Source: JAYFNU01 sp034933305 (GTDB lineage: Bacteria > Bacillota > Clostridia > Oscillospirales > Ruminococcaceae). From it: a DNA stretch of 64,000 nucleotides. Below the pieces are notes generated by a model that made no database searches, was not told the DNA's origin, and saw only the letters and a list, made by a program, of their open reading frames with translations. The stretch is from contig JAYFNU010000024.1 of NCBI GenBank assembly GCA_034933305.1, positions 74,453-138,452 of the forward strand. The letters run 5' to 3'. The translations under genes were made by a program, and so were the position numbers. This document shows, one piece after another, positions 48,193-56,533 of this stretch (within the stretch, counting starts at the first letter, position 1; each line of letters starts with the position of its first letter).

Positions 48193-50265
48193 TTATTCTT
48201 CGGCGGCTTCGCGAAGCTCCTTCGCCTCGTCGACGACCTTCTGCTTGAGCATTTCAGGCAGCGGATCGTACCGCGCGAACTCGATGGAATAATGACCGCG
48301 GCCCTGGGTCGCCGAGCGCATAAAGGTCGTAAAATCGGTCATCTCGGACATCGGGACCTCGGCTTCGACGAGCTGCAGCCCATCTTCCGCCGGGTTCATG
48401 CCGAGCACGCGGCCGCGCCGCTTGTTGACCTCGCCCATGACGTCGCCGGTATTGGAATCCGGCACATAGGCCTTGAGCGTCCCGATGGGCTCGAGCAGCA
48501 CGGGAGACGCCTTCGGCAGGCCGTCCTTAAAGGCGATGGACGCGGCGGTCTTGAACGCCATTTCGGAGGAATCGACGGGGTGATAGGAACCGTCGACGAG
48601 CGTCGCCTTGAGGCCGACGACGGGATAGCCGGCGACGACGCCGTGTTTCACGCATTCGCGCAGGCCCTTTTCAACGGCCGGGAAGAAGTTCTTCGGCACC
48701 GCGCCGCCGAACACGTTCTCTTCAAAGACCATGTCGTCGCTGTCGCACGGCTCAAACTCGATCCAGACGTCGCCGAACTGGCCGTGGCCGCCGGACTGCT
48801 TCTTGTGGCGGCCCTGCACCTTGACCTTGCCGCGGATCGTCTCGCGATACGCGACGCGCGGCGGAATAAGATCGACTTCCACGCCGAACTTCGAGCGCAT
48901 CTTGTTGACGACGACATCGAGATGCTGCTCGCCGAGGCCGGACAGCAGCTGCTGGCCCGTTTCGGAGTTGACTTCGTATTTGATCGTGCGGTCCTCGTCG
49001 AGCAGCTTCTGCATCGACATCGAGACCTTGCTTTCGTCGCCCTTTTTCTTCGCGGAGATCGCCATCGAAAAGCTCGGGTGCGGGAATTCGATCTGGCTAA
49101 CCTTGAAGACCTTGCCGGGCAGGCAGAGCGTATCGCCCGTCTTGGCCTCGGGCAGCTTCGTGATCGCGCCGATGTCGCCCGCAACGATGGACTTGACGTC
49201 GGTCTGCTTCTTGCCGCGGACGCTGAGCAGCTTGCCGGGGCGCTCCTGCTCGCCCGTGGTCGCGTTGACATAGGCGCCGTCGGCCGTCAGCGTGCCGGAC
49301 AGCACTTTGACGTAAGACAGCTTGCCGACGAACGGGTCGGCGACGGTCTTGAAAACGTATGCGACAAGCGGGCCGCTCGGGTCGGCTTTGAGGGTGACGG
49401 GCTTCTCGTCGCCGTCGACGGCCGCATATTCGACCTCGGCGGGGGACGGCAGCAGATGGACGATCGCGTCGATGACGAGGTCGAGTCCCTCGAGCGCGAC
49501 GCTGTCGCCGCACACGACGGGCGCGAGGACGCCGGACTTCACGCCGGCGCGGATGCCCTTGGTGATCTCTTCGTGCGAGAACTTCTCGCCGCTGAAGAAC
49601 TTCTCCATGAGCGCCTCATCGGTCTCGGCGACGGCTTCGTTGAGCTCGTTGAGCATTTCGTCCATGACGCCGTTCGTATCGGGGATCGCCGTCTCCGCGG
49701 CCTTCCCGTCGGCATATGTATAGGCTTTCATCTTGAGCAGGTCGACATACACCGTCGGCTTCCCTTCGGCGACGACGGGCATGACGACCGGGCACAGCGC
49801 GACGCTGAATTCCGCCTTGAGCGATTCGAGCGCTTTCTTGAAATCGGCGTGTTCGGTCGCCATCTTGTTGATGTAGAACATGACGCCCTTGTTGTTCTTG
49901 TTCGCGAGCTTGACCGCCTTCGCGGTGCCCACGGCCGCGCCGGAGCGCGCCGACACGACGGCGAGGACCGTCTCGACGGCCTTGATGCCCTCATAGCTGC
50001 CGAGCTCGAAATCGAACAGGCCGGGAACGTCGATGAGATTGATGTGGCAGCCGTTCGCGTCAAACGGAACGACGGACGCGGAGATCGACGTTTTTCTCTT
50101 TATTTCCTCAGGGTCGAAATCGCTGACGGTATTTCCATCCGCCACGGCGCCGAGCCTGTCGGTCGTTTTGGTCAAAAATAAAAGAGCCTCCGTGAGCGAC
50201 GTCTTGCCGCTCGAGCTGTGCCCTGCCAGCATCACGTTTCTTATCTTGTCCGGTGCGTAGTCCAT
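48193..50265 (-). CDS. Elongation-factor-G-like GTPase (EF-G paralogue)
   Basis: 690 residues from ATG 50265; a GAGGGGG site lies ~10 nt upstream. Domain order is that of EF-G: G domain, domain II (about 285-380), III-V to the C-terminus. G1 is GHSSSGKT (15-22) instead of the canonical translation-factor H-x-D-x-GKT, G3 is DVPGLF (79-84, no catalytic His) and G4 is NKMA (133-136, no specificity Asp). Belongs with divergent EF-G-like paralogues rather than fusA; cellular role unknown. Confidence 0.85.
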   Translation of the reverse strand: MDYAPDKIRNVMLAGHSSSGKTSLTEALLFLTKTTDRLGAVADGNTVSDFDPEEIKRKTSISASVVPFDANGCHINLIDVPGLFDFELGSYEGIKAVETVLAVVSARSGAAVGTAKAVKLANKNNKGVMFYINKMATEHADFKKALESLKAEFSVALCPVVMPVVAEGKPTVYVDLLKMKAYTYADGKAAETAIPDTNGVMDEMLNELNEAVAETDEALMEKFFSGEKFSHEEITKGIRAGVKSGVLAPVVCGDSVALEGLDLVIDAIVHLLPSPAEVEYAAVDGDEKPVTLKADPSGPLVAYVFKTVADPFVGKLSYVKVLSGTLTADGAYVNATTGEQERPGKLLSVRGKKQTDVKSIVAGDIGAITKLPEAKTGDTLCLPGKVFKVSQIEFPHPSFSMAISAKKKGDESKVSMSMQKLLDEDRTIKYEVNSETGQQLLSGLGEQHLDVVVNKMRSKFGVEVDLIPPRVAYRETIRGKVKVQGRHKKQSGGHGQFGDVWIEFEPCDSDDMVFEENVFGGAVPKNFFPAVEKGLRECVKHGVVAGYPVVGLKATLVDGSYHPVDSSEMAFKTAASIAFKDGLPKASPVLLEPIGTLKAYVPDSNTGDVMGEVNKRRGRVLGMNPAEDGLQLVEAEVPMSEMTDFTTFMRSATQGRGHYSIEFARYDPLPEMLKQKVVDEAKELREAAEE

Positions 50266-50366
50266 AATGGAAAATTCCCCCTCAACGATATAAACCAAAT
50301 TTCAGCTGTATAAAAAAGTTTAACATATTCCGCTTGTGATTTAAAGGGTTTTTTGTCCAATAGAAC

Positions 50367-50401
50367 GATCGGCGGGGATAGAAATCCCCGCCGATCTTTT
50401 G
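50367..50401. terminator. Terminator-like hairpin downstream of the P-type-ATPase-like gene
   Basis: Twelve-bp stem GATCGGCGGGGA/TCCCCGCCGATC (50367-50378 and 50385-50396). The T-tract is better on the + strand; on the minus strand, the direction of the neighbouring gene, it is weak. Confidence 0.6.
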
Positions 50402-50421
50402 TCTATTTTAACTAAAAGGCG

Positions 50422-52959
50422 TCAGATCTTGCGTGTGAAGACGCCGGCCGCGCACACGGCGAGCCAAAGGCCCTGAAACAGCAGCGCGTACAGCGGGCTC
50501 ACGCCCCAGGAAGAACCGAAGACGACCGTCAGCGCCGCAAGCACGCCGCCCGCGATCATGGAAGCGAGCTCGACGTTCATCGCGAAGCCCACGGCGCCCG
50601 GCAGACGCCGGCTCGCGGAAATGCCGCTGATAAAGGAAGTGAGCGAGCCGATGTGGGTATAGGACGACGGCGTGTGCGCCGTATAGGAGGTCTTTTTCGT
50701 CAGCTCCGGCACGTCGTCCTCGCGCACGACGCTGATCATCGACTTCGGGATGCCGTACATCTTCGAGATCTTCGCCGCATTGAGGTTGAAATCGCGCGTG
50801 TGCACGACGATGTTGATGCCCTCGTCCTCCAGCAGATGCAGCGCCTGCGAGACCTCTTCGTTGGGCGAATAGCTCATGACGAACATGGCGTACAGTTTGC
50901 CGCCGACCGCAAGATAGATCGCGTCGCGCGTGCTCGTCTTGGTGTATCGGTTTTCATAGTCCCGCGACGGGACGTCGATGTCGTGCGCCGTGAGCAGGTC
51001 GCGTGTGCCGAGCAGGATGCGCTCCTTGTCGACCCAGAAGCTGAAACCGAGATCGCTCTCATACTCGACGTCGTCGACCGGATAGAGCATCTCCGTCTTG
51101 TTCTGGATGACGTTGAGGAACATGTGCGCCATCGTATCGCAGGACTGGATGATGACGGAGGCCGCGTAAAGGATGGCCTTGTCGACGCGCTCCTTCTCAA
51201 AGGTCTTGATGCCGTGCAGCATGACGTTGTCCTTCGGGAAGATCTCGCGCCCCGTCAGGACGACGCAGTTGGCCTCGCAGATCTCATCCGCCGCGCTGTA
51301 GCCCGGCAGATAGCCGCCCCGCTTCGTGAGCTGCGCCTGCGCGTTGCCGATGGGCCACGCCGAAGAAAACGTCGACAGGAACGGCGTGCTCAGCGCCGCC
51401 GTAAAGGCCGCCGCCGACAGCGCGCCGGCGATCTTCCCGCCGAGCAGGAAGGCCGCCGCGCCCAGCACCACACATGCGATCATCAGGACCGACGCCGCGG
51501 TGGAAACAGACTGCGTCGTCATGTCGAATTCCGCCGCGTGCTCTTCGAAATTGTCCGTGTGCCCCGTGCGGCGCTTGAGCAGGACCTGCGGCTTCGACAG
51601 GTCGAGGCCGCGGGTGATCTTTCGCGTGAAGGTCTGCTCGCCGAGGACGTTCGACGCGTAGCGTTCGTCGCTGTCGATCACGTCCGCATAAGTATCCGCC
51701 ACGCGGTGCGCGTTGAGCCAATAGCCGAACGCCTGGCAGAAAAGAGCCACTGCGAGGGCGCAGGCGCTGACAGCGCGGGGCTGTGCCCCGCCCGCGAGCA
51801 GCGCCGCGAGCTCCGCCGCGCACAGAAGCGCGCCGAAGCCCGTCATGGAAGCCGCATCCGCGCGGAAGGCGACGAGGTCGCCGAGCCCGCCGAAGATGTC
51901 GCGGGCATTGCAGACGATCACGCCGATGAACAGCGCCGCGTTGAGCGCATAATAGGCGATGCCTCCCGACAGCGGGCCGGGCAGCGCGCCGAACTGCGCG
52001 AGCAGATTCAAGAGCAGCAGAATGCCGGCGAGCACGCCCGTCACGGCCGTGCGAAGGCCGAGGCGCCCGGCGTCGCCGAGATAGGCCTCGAGCAGATCGC
52101 TTTCATCCTGCACGGGCGTTTTCTTTTTGTTCTGCTCATCGTCTTCCTCGAAGACGGGCCCGCCGCTGACCCCGGATTCCGCGTCCGAAAAGATGAAATC
52201 CTTGATCCGGCGCTGCTTCTTCGTCTTGTCCTCGATGGGCTGCCGGTCGATGACGACCGTATTGCTGAAGAATTCGCGGAAATTGTCGTCGATGTTGTCC
52301 TTGACGTTGAGGATCCCCTTTTTCTGCGCCTTGCTCGCCGCGGCGTCCAGAATGACGCGGCCGACGCCGGCAGACTGCGGCGCGCGCCCCGTGGGCTGCG
52401 CCGGCACGTCCTCAAAGAAAGCCTGCTTCGGGATCTCCTCGGTGAACAGCCTGTGGTTCTCCGTGTGCTTTTCGCCGTCCTGCGCGTCGTCCATCTCCTG
52501 CTCGAGAAGGCCCTCCGCAGGCGCCGGCACCACGTCGACGCCGCGCTCGATCGTGGGCGCGAGCATATTCTTGTTGATCGGGTCGTACTCTTCGGTCAGC
52601 GCGCGTTTGTCCTCCGTGCGCAGCGAGCCGAGCACCGAGCGCTTGTCCTTCGCCGCCGCCGTGCGCGCGGTGTCGCGATCGTCCGCAGACTCCCCGCTCT
52701 TTTTCTTCGCGGCGGCCGCGCCGTGTTTCTTGATCTCCTCGAACTCCGCTTCAAAATCAAAGGCCTCGTCCGATGCCGCTTCCTGCGGCGCGGGCGCCGC
52801 AGTTGGCTGCGCCGGCGCTTCGGCCTGTTCCGGTTGTGCGTCTTCCGGCGCGTCCTTTATATAAGAGTCGAGCTGAAGTTCCTTCGCCGCCTTCTCGCGG
52901 CGCTCGCGGATCTCCCGCAGCAGCTCTTCCACCGATTCATTTCTGTCGTTCTCATTCAT
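50422..52959 (-). CDS. P-type-ATPase-like membrane protein lacking catalytic motifs
   Basis: 845 residues. Residues 1-290 are a charged, Ala/Glu/Lys-rich, probably disordered cytosolic region. Then membrane segments at about 301-323, 334-352, 372-390, 396-417, a second pair at about 488-528, a cytosolic part (540-765), and two segments near the C-terminus. The cytosolic part follows P-type ATPase order: a segment CVVLTGREIF (565-574) where DKTGT would be, an N-domain-like ESDLGFSFWVDKERILLGTRDLL (635-657, shown only in part here), and HTRDFNLNAAKISKMYGI replacing the TGD-x-x-x-TA block. The phosphorylated Asp is absent. No function can be assigned. Overlaps rlmB as ATGA. Confidence 0.65.
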   Translation of the reverse strand: MNENDRNESVEELLREIRERREKAAKELQLDSYIKDAPEDAQPEQAEAPAQPTAAPAPQEAASDEAFDFEAEFEEIKKHGAAAAKKKSGESADDRDTARTAAAKDKRSVLGSLRTEDKRALTEEYDPINKNMLAPTIERGVDVVPAPAEGLLEQEMDDAQDGEKHTENHRLFTEEIPKQAFFEDVPAQPTGRAPQSAGVGRVILDAAASKAQKKGILNVKDNIDDNFREFFSNTVVIDRQPIEDKTKKQRRIKDFIFSDAESGVSGGPVFEEDDEQNKKKTPVQDESDLLEAYLGDAGRLGLRTAVTGVLAGILLLLNLLAQFGALPGPLSGGIAYYALNAALFIGVIVCNARDIFGGLGDLVAFRADAASMTGFGALLCAAELAALLAGGAQPRAVSACALAVALFCQAFGYWLNAHRVADTYADVIDSDERYASNVLGEQTFTRKITRGLDLSKPQVLLKRRTGHTDNFEEHAAEFDMTTQSVSTAASVLMIACVVLGAAAFLLGGKIAGALSAAAFTAALSTPFLSTFSSAWPIGNAQAQLTKRGGYLPGYSAADEICEANCVVLTGREIFPKDNVMLHGIKTFEKERVDKAILYAASVIIQSCDTMAHMFLNVIQNKTEMLYPVDDVEYESDLGFSFWVDKERILLGTRDLLTAHDIDVPSRDYENRYTKTSTRDAIYLAVGGKLYAMFVMSYSPNEEVSQALHLLEDEGINIVVHTRDFNLNAAKISKMYGIPKSMISVVREDDVPELTKKTSYTAHTPSSYTHIGSLTSFISGISASRRLPGAVGFAMNVELASMIAGGVLAALTVVFGSSWGVSPLYALLFQGLWLAVCAAGVFTRKI

Positions 52960-53726
52960 TTTTCTCGCCCTCCGTTCTGCGCAAGCCTCTGGCGACGGAT
53001 CTCATAGATCAAAACGCCGGCCGCGACCGACGCGTTCAGGGAATTGACCTTGCCGAACTGCGGGATGCGCACGACCCTGTCGCACAAGTCGCGCAGCAGC
53101 CGCGATACGCCGAATCCCTCCGACCCGACGACAAGCGCGCAGGCGCCCGTCAGGTCGCAGGTATAGCAGTCTTCGCCGGCGCCGTCCGCACAGTAGCAGA
53201 ACACGCCCCGCTGCTTGATCTCGCGGACGGCGGACGCGAGGTTCGGCGCGCGCACGATGCGCATATGGCTCGCCGCGCCTGCCGACGCGCGAAATACGGC
53301 CGGCGTAACGGCGCAGCCGCCCCGCTTCGGGATGATGACCCCGTGGACGCCCGCGCATTCCGCCGTGCGCAGCATGGCGCCGAGGTTGTGCGGGTCGTTG
53401 ATGTCGTCGGCGATAAGGATGAAAGGCGCCTCGCCGCGTTCTTTCGCGCAGGTGAATATGTCCTCGAGCTCGCAGTAGGAACATGCGGCGCACACCGCCG
53501 CCACGCCCTGATGCCGCTCGCTTGCGCAGAGCTTCTGCATCTTCGCTTCCGGCACGTCCTTGACGACGGCGCCTTTTTCCTTTGCGAGCGAAACGATAAA
53601 ATTGACAGCCTTGTCATCCGTCCGGCAGACATACAGCGTGTCGACCGCCGCGTCCGAACGCAGCAGCTCCGTCACCGCATTTTTTCCGTAAATGACAGAC
53701 GTTTCCTGTTGATCTATAGTATCCAC
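52956..53726 (-). CDS. rlmB: 23S rRNA (guanosine-2'-O-)-methyltransferase RlmB / TrmH family
   Basis: 256-residue SPOUT enzyme: N-terminal substrate-binding domain (YGKNAVTELLRSD), then the knot with DDINDPHNLGAMLRTAECAGVHGVIIPKR (shown in part), LVVGSEGFGVSRLL and NSLNASVAAGVLIYEI. Methylates a 23S rRNA guanosine (G2251 in E. coli). Stop overlaps the next gene's start (ATGA). Confidence 0.92.
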   Translation of the reverse strand: MDTIDQQETSVIYGKNAVTELLRSDAAVDTLYVCRTDDKAVNFIVSLAKEKGAVVKDVPEAKMQKLCASERHQGVAAVCAACSYCELEDIFTCAKERGEAPFILIADDINDPHNLGAMLRTAECAGVHGVIIPKRGGCAVTPAVFRASAGAASHMRIVRAPNLASAVREIKQRGVFCYCADGAGEDCYTCDLTGACALVVGSEGFGVSRLLRDLCDRVVRIPQFGKVNSLNASVAAGVLIYEIRRQRLAQNGGREK

Positions 53727-53805
53727 AATCGCTCCGATCCTGCATTATGCCTGTAACGCTTTCGTAAGATTATAGCATATATCCCGTGAAAAATAAAACA
53801 TAAAC

Positions 53806-54045
53806 TCATAAAAAGCAAAGCAGCAGGAATATGCCGGCGCACAGCGCCAGCGCGGCCGCGGCCGCCCAAAGCCAGCGCCCCGCGCCGCGCTTTGCGCAGC
53901 ACAGGCCCGCGACCATGCTGCGCGCGGTCTCCCTGCTCTTTTTCAGGCTCGCGCTGCTCCCCGGCCGCAGAAAAACGATGACTTTTTCGATGTCCTGGTC
54001 CTCCGGATCGGTGATCTCGATGATCTTTTTGTTGACTCCGCGCAT
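53806..54045 (-). CDS. Small tail-anchored protein of unknown function
   Basis: 79 residues; soluble charged N-terminal half (ITDPEDQDIEKVIVFLRPG) and one hydrophobic C-terminal segment (about 58-79). A GGAAGGGGA site lies ahead of ATG 54045. Not recognised; the KVIVFLRPG-x-S segment would be a good search seed. Confidence 0.5.
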   Translation of the reverse strand: MRGVNKKIIEITDPEDQDIEKVIVFLRPGSSASLKKSRETARSMVAGLCCAKRGAGRWLWAAAAALALCAGIFLLLCFL

Positions 54046-54304
54046 ATCTTCGTCCCCTTCCCTTCGCCCTGAAAATATTCTTGCTCAAATCCCCGGATTT
54101 ATTACCTGCCGCGGCGAAATATGGTATACTTTCCGTACAGGTTATTTTATGCATGCCGCATGTTGAAAACTCTGTCGAAGATGTTGAAAAGGTTCTATTC
54201 TTCGGCATGCCGGTTCAACACGCGCGCTGAATAGCTCCGTCGATTATACATTTTCGGATTACAGGCAGTTTATTTTGGGCCGCCGGCGGGCGGAAGCGGA
54301 GGGG

Positions 54305-55126
54305 ATGGATTTGTCGGACGTCATCGAGCTGCGGCTGCCCGGTTTTTCTGCGGAGGATACCTTCTTCTGCGGGCAGTGCTTTCGCTGGCGGCGCGCAGAC
54401 GGCGGATACGACGGCGTCATCGGGGCGAATCGCGTTTTTGTGCGCGTTTGCGGCGACACGCTCACAGCCGAGGGCTGCGGCGAAGAACAGCTGCGCGAAT
54501 ATTTCGACCTCGGCACGGATTACACGGCGCTGCAGGCGCTCTTCTGCCGCGACGAGACCCTGCGGCGCGCGGTCTCTTTTGCCCCCGGCATCCGCGTGCT
54601 GCGCCAGCCGCTCTTTGAAGCGCTCGTCACCTTCATCCTGTCGCAGAACAACAACATCCCGCGCATCGCCGGCATCGTCGAGCGGTTCTGCGGCTGTTTC
54701 GGCGAAGACGCAGGCGGGCGCCGGGCTTTCCCGACGCCCTGCGCGCTGTCGGGCATCGCCGAACAGGATCTCGCGCCGCTGCGCTGCGGCTTCCGGGCCG
54801 GGTATCTGGCGGACGCCTTCGGTTATTTCTGCCGCGGCGAGATCGACGAACAGGCGCTGCGGCGCCTGCCGCTGGACGAAGCGCGCGCGCAGCTCATGCG
54901 CATTCGCGGCGTCGGGCCGAAGGTCGCGGACTGCGCGCTGCTGTTCGGCGCAGGCCGGCACGACGCGTTTCCGCAGGACGTGTGGGTGCGGCGCATGATG
55001 CAGACTTTCTACCCGCGCGGCCTGCCGGACGACATTCTCCCCTACGCCGGGATCGCGCAGCAGTACCTTTTCCATTACGCGAGAAGCTCCGGCTTCTTTG
55101 CGGCGGCGAAAGGCGCCCGGTCCTGA
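54305..55126 (+). CDS. 8-oxoguanine DNA glycosylase (OGG1 type)
   Basis: 273 residues from ATG 54305; the ribosome-binding GGAGGGG directly abuts this ATG, so a TTG at 54311 (8 nt spacing) or TTG 54275 are alternatives. N-terminal OGG-like domain with FFCGQCFRW, then helix-hairpin-helix GVGPKVADC with the catalytic Lys206 and Asp225 in FPQDVWVRRM. SQNNNIPRI matches OGG rather than AlkA. Excises 8-oxoguanine from DNA. Clostridia have known bacterial OGGs of this type. Confidence 0.88.
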   Translation: MDLSDVIELRLPGFSAEDTFFCGQCFRWRRADGGYDGVIGANRVFVRVCGDTLTAEGCGEEQLREYFDLGTDYTALQALFCRDETLRRAVSFAPGIRVLRQPLFEALVTFILSQNNNIPRIAGIVERFCGCFGEDAGGRRAFPTPCALSGIAEQDLAPLRCGFRAGYLADAFGYFCRGEIDEQALRRLPLDEARAQLMRIRGVGPKVADCALLFGAGRHDAFPQDVWVRRMMQTFYPRGLPDDILPYAGIAQQYLFHYARSSGFFAAAKGARS

Positions 55127-55163
55127 CGCTGCCGCAACCGGCAGAGCGCCTGAAAAGCAGAAA

Positions 55164-55195
55164 CCTCCCGCTTGTATTTCAAGCGGGAGGTTTTT
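55164..55195 (+). terminator. Terminator of the glycosylase gene
   Basis: Ten-bp stem CCTCCCGCTT/AAGCGGGAGG with a T5 tail on the + strand. Confidence 0.85.
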
Positions 55196-55235
55196 ATGCG
55201 GCGGGCCGCAGAATACGACCATGGGCAGATCGGAA

Positions 55236-55274
55236 AAAGAAAAATCGCCGCGGACATCTCATGTCCGCGGCGAT
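55236..55274 (-). terminator. Terminator of the second tRNA operon
   Basis: Fourteen-bp perfect stem (55244-55257 with 55261-55274, CTC loop), followed on the minus strand by a T-rich tail. It ends 1 bp before the 3' end of tRNA-Thr. Confidence 0.85.
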
Positions 55275-55275
55275 C

Positions 55276-55351
55276 TGGAGCTGTTGATGCGATTCGAACG
55301 CACGACCTCGTCATTACCAATGACGTGCTCTGCCGACTGAGCTACAACAGC
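55276..55351 (-). tRNA. tRNA-Thr (GGT)
   Basis: 76 nt, anticodon stem CGTCA/TGACG, loop TTGGTAA, acceptor GCTGTTG/CAACAGC, encoded CCA. Confidence 0.95.
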
Positions 55352-55354
55352 GAA

Positions 55355-55431
55355 TGGCGACCCGGATGAGGCTCGAACTCATGACCTCGAGCGTGACAGG
55401 CTAGCGTTCTAACCAACTGAACTACCGGGCC
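55355..55431 (-). tRNA. tRNA-Asp (GTC), copy 2 with anticodon-stem mismatch
   Basis: 77 nt. Differs from the copy at 23684-23760 at one base (55389): tRNA position 42 is C instead of A, leaving a T-C mismatch in the second pair of the anticodon stem. Otherwise a full cloverleaf with CCA. Confidence 0.93.
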
Positions 55432-55434
55432 GTA

Positions 55435-55510
55435 TGGCAGGGGCAGAAGGATTCGAACCCTCGGCACGCGGTTTTGGAGACCGCTGCTCTACCAGCTGAG
55501 CTATGCCCCT
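55435..55510 (-). tRNA. tRNA-Trp (CCA)
   Basis: 76 nt, anticodon loop CTCCAAA, acceptor AGGGGCA/TGCCCCT, discriminator G, encoded CCA. Confidence 0.95.
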
Positions 55511-55514
55511 ATAT

Positions 55515-55591
55515 TGGTGGGCCTTCAGGGGCTCGAACCCCGGACCAACCGGTTATGAGCCGGTTGCTCTAACCAACTGAGCTAAAGGCCC
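55515..55591 (-). tRNA. tRNA with CAT anticodon (Met or lysidine-modified Ile2)
   Basis: 77 nt, anticodon stem CCGG-type with loop CTCATAA, acceptor GGGCCTT/AAGGCCC, encoded CCA. The CAT anticodon fits elongator Met or tRNA-Ile2; the GGCTCATAACCG core resembles both groups, so identity is left open. It is not initiator-like, since position 1 pairs with 72. Confidence 0.9.
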
Positions 55592-55678
55592 ATATCTCGC
55601 TCAACTATCGCAAGCAAGCTAAAATATAATACCAAAAAACGCCGAGGGTGTCAATAGCGCAGGCTGCGTTTTGCGGGA

Positions 55679-56395
55679 TTATTCTGTGCGCTGCGCGGGC
55701 ATGCGCGCCGCGATGCGCCGCTTGACCTCCGCGGCGATCTCCCGGGTCCTCATGGCGCCGTACTGCTCAAACGGCATCGGCGGCAGGATCTCGACCGACA
55801 CGCGCACGGGCCGCAGCGAATCGACCCCGAAGACCTTATAGGTGTCGGTGAGCGCGACGGGCACGATGGGACATCCGGCGCGCTTTGCAAACTGGAAACA
55901 GCCGCTGCGAAATTCCTGCAGCGTATTTTTGTTGTCGCCGTAAGCGCCCTCCGGAAAGATCAGATACCGTCTGCCGCGCCTGACCTCCTCGACGATCTTC
56001 TCCCCCTGCGCGGCGTTCTGGCGGAGATTTCCGCGCACAAACGCCTTCCCTTCGAGCACGCCGAGCGTCTGCCGCATCAGCGGCTTGCAGGCGCGCGCGG
56101 CGTCGACGACGATGGAGAGCGGACGCTCGTGCACCGTGATGACCCCCGATGCGTCATAGCGCCCCTGATGGTTTGCATAGAGGATATATCCCCCTTCGCA
56201 GGGCAGATTTTCGAGGCCTTTCGCTTCGACGCTGACGCGCGCGATGGCATTCATCCGGAAGATCAGTCTGCGCGCAAGAGAATATCTGTACTTCTCATCG
56301 TACCGCTGCGGATGCTGCAGACAGTGCTCCATCATGAGCAGATAATACAGCGCAAACCCGAAGCCCGCCGTTATCGTATAGTAAAATCTGAGCAT
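55679..56395 (-). CDS. plsC: 1-acyl-sn-glycerol-3-phosphate acyltransferase (PlsC family)
   Basis: 238 residues from ATG 56395 (GGGG 6 nt upstream); the frame is open further upstream without support. One N-terminal membrane segment, acyltransferase motif NHQGRYD (75-81, the HX4D equivalent), motif III FPEGAYG (147-153) and CPIVPVAL. Makes phosphatidic acid at the inner face of the membrane. Confidence 0.9.
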   Translation of the reverse strand: MLRFYYTITAGFGFALYYLLMMEHCLQHPQRYDEKYRYSLARRLIFRMNAIARVSVEAKGLENLPCEGGYILYANHQGRYDASGVITVHERPLSIVVDAARACKPLMRQTLGVLEGKAFVRGNLRQNAAQGEKIVEEVRRGRRYLIFPEGAYGDNKNTLQEFRSGCFQFAKRAGCPIVPVALTDTYKVFGVDSLRPVRVSVEILPPMPFEQYGAMRTREIAAEVKRRIAARMPAQRTE

Positions 56396-56533
56396 ATCGC
56401 ACCCCGACCTCCGCGATCCCCGCGCCGTTGCCCCGGCGAATCCAATGGCGGCATGCCGCGCCCGGAAGATCAGACAGCATGCTTCCCCCTGCACCGTTCG
56501 AATTTCGGCCGGCCCGTTTCCCTGCCGACGCTT

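Noticed and set aside
54145..54215. Paired GCATGC/CGGCATGCCG palindromes upstream of the glycosylase as a possible replication or dif site
   Set aside because: Arms are short and far apart and match no dif or DnaA-box pattern I know; treated as chance or an unknown regulator site.
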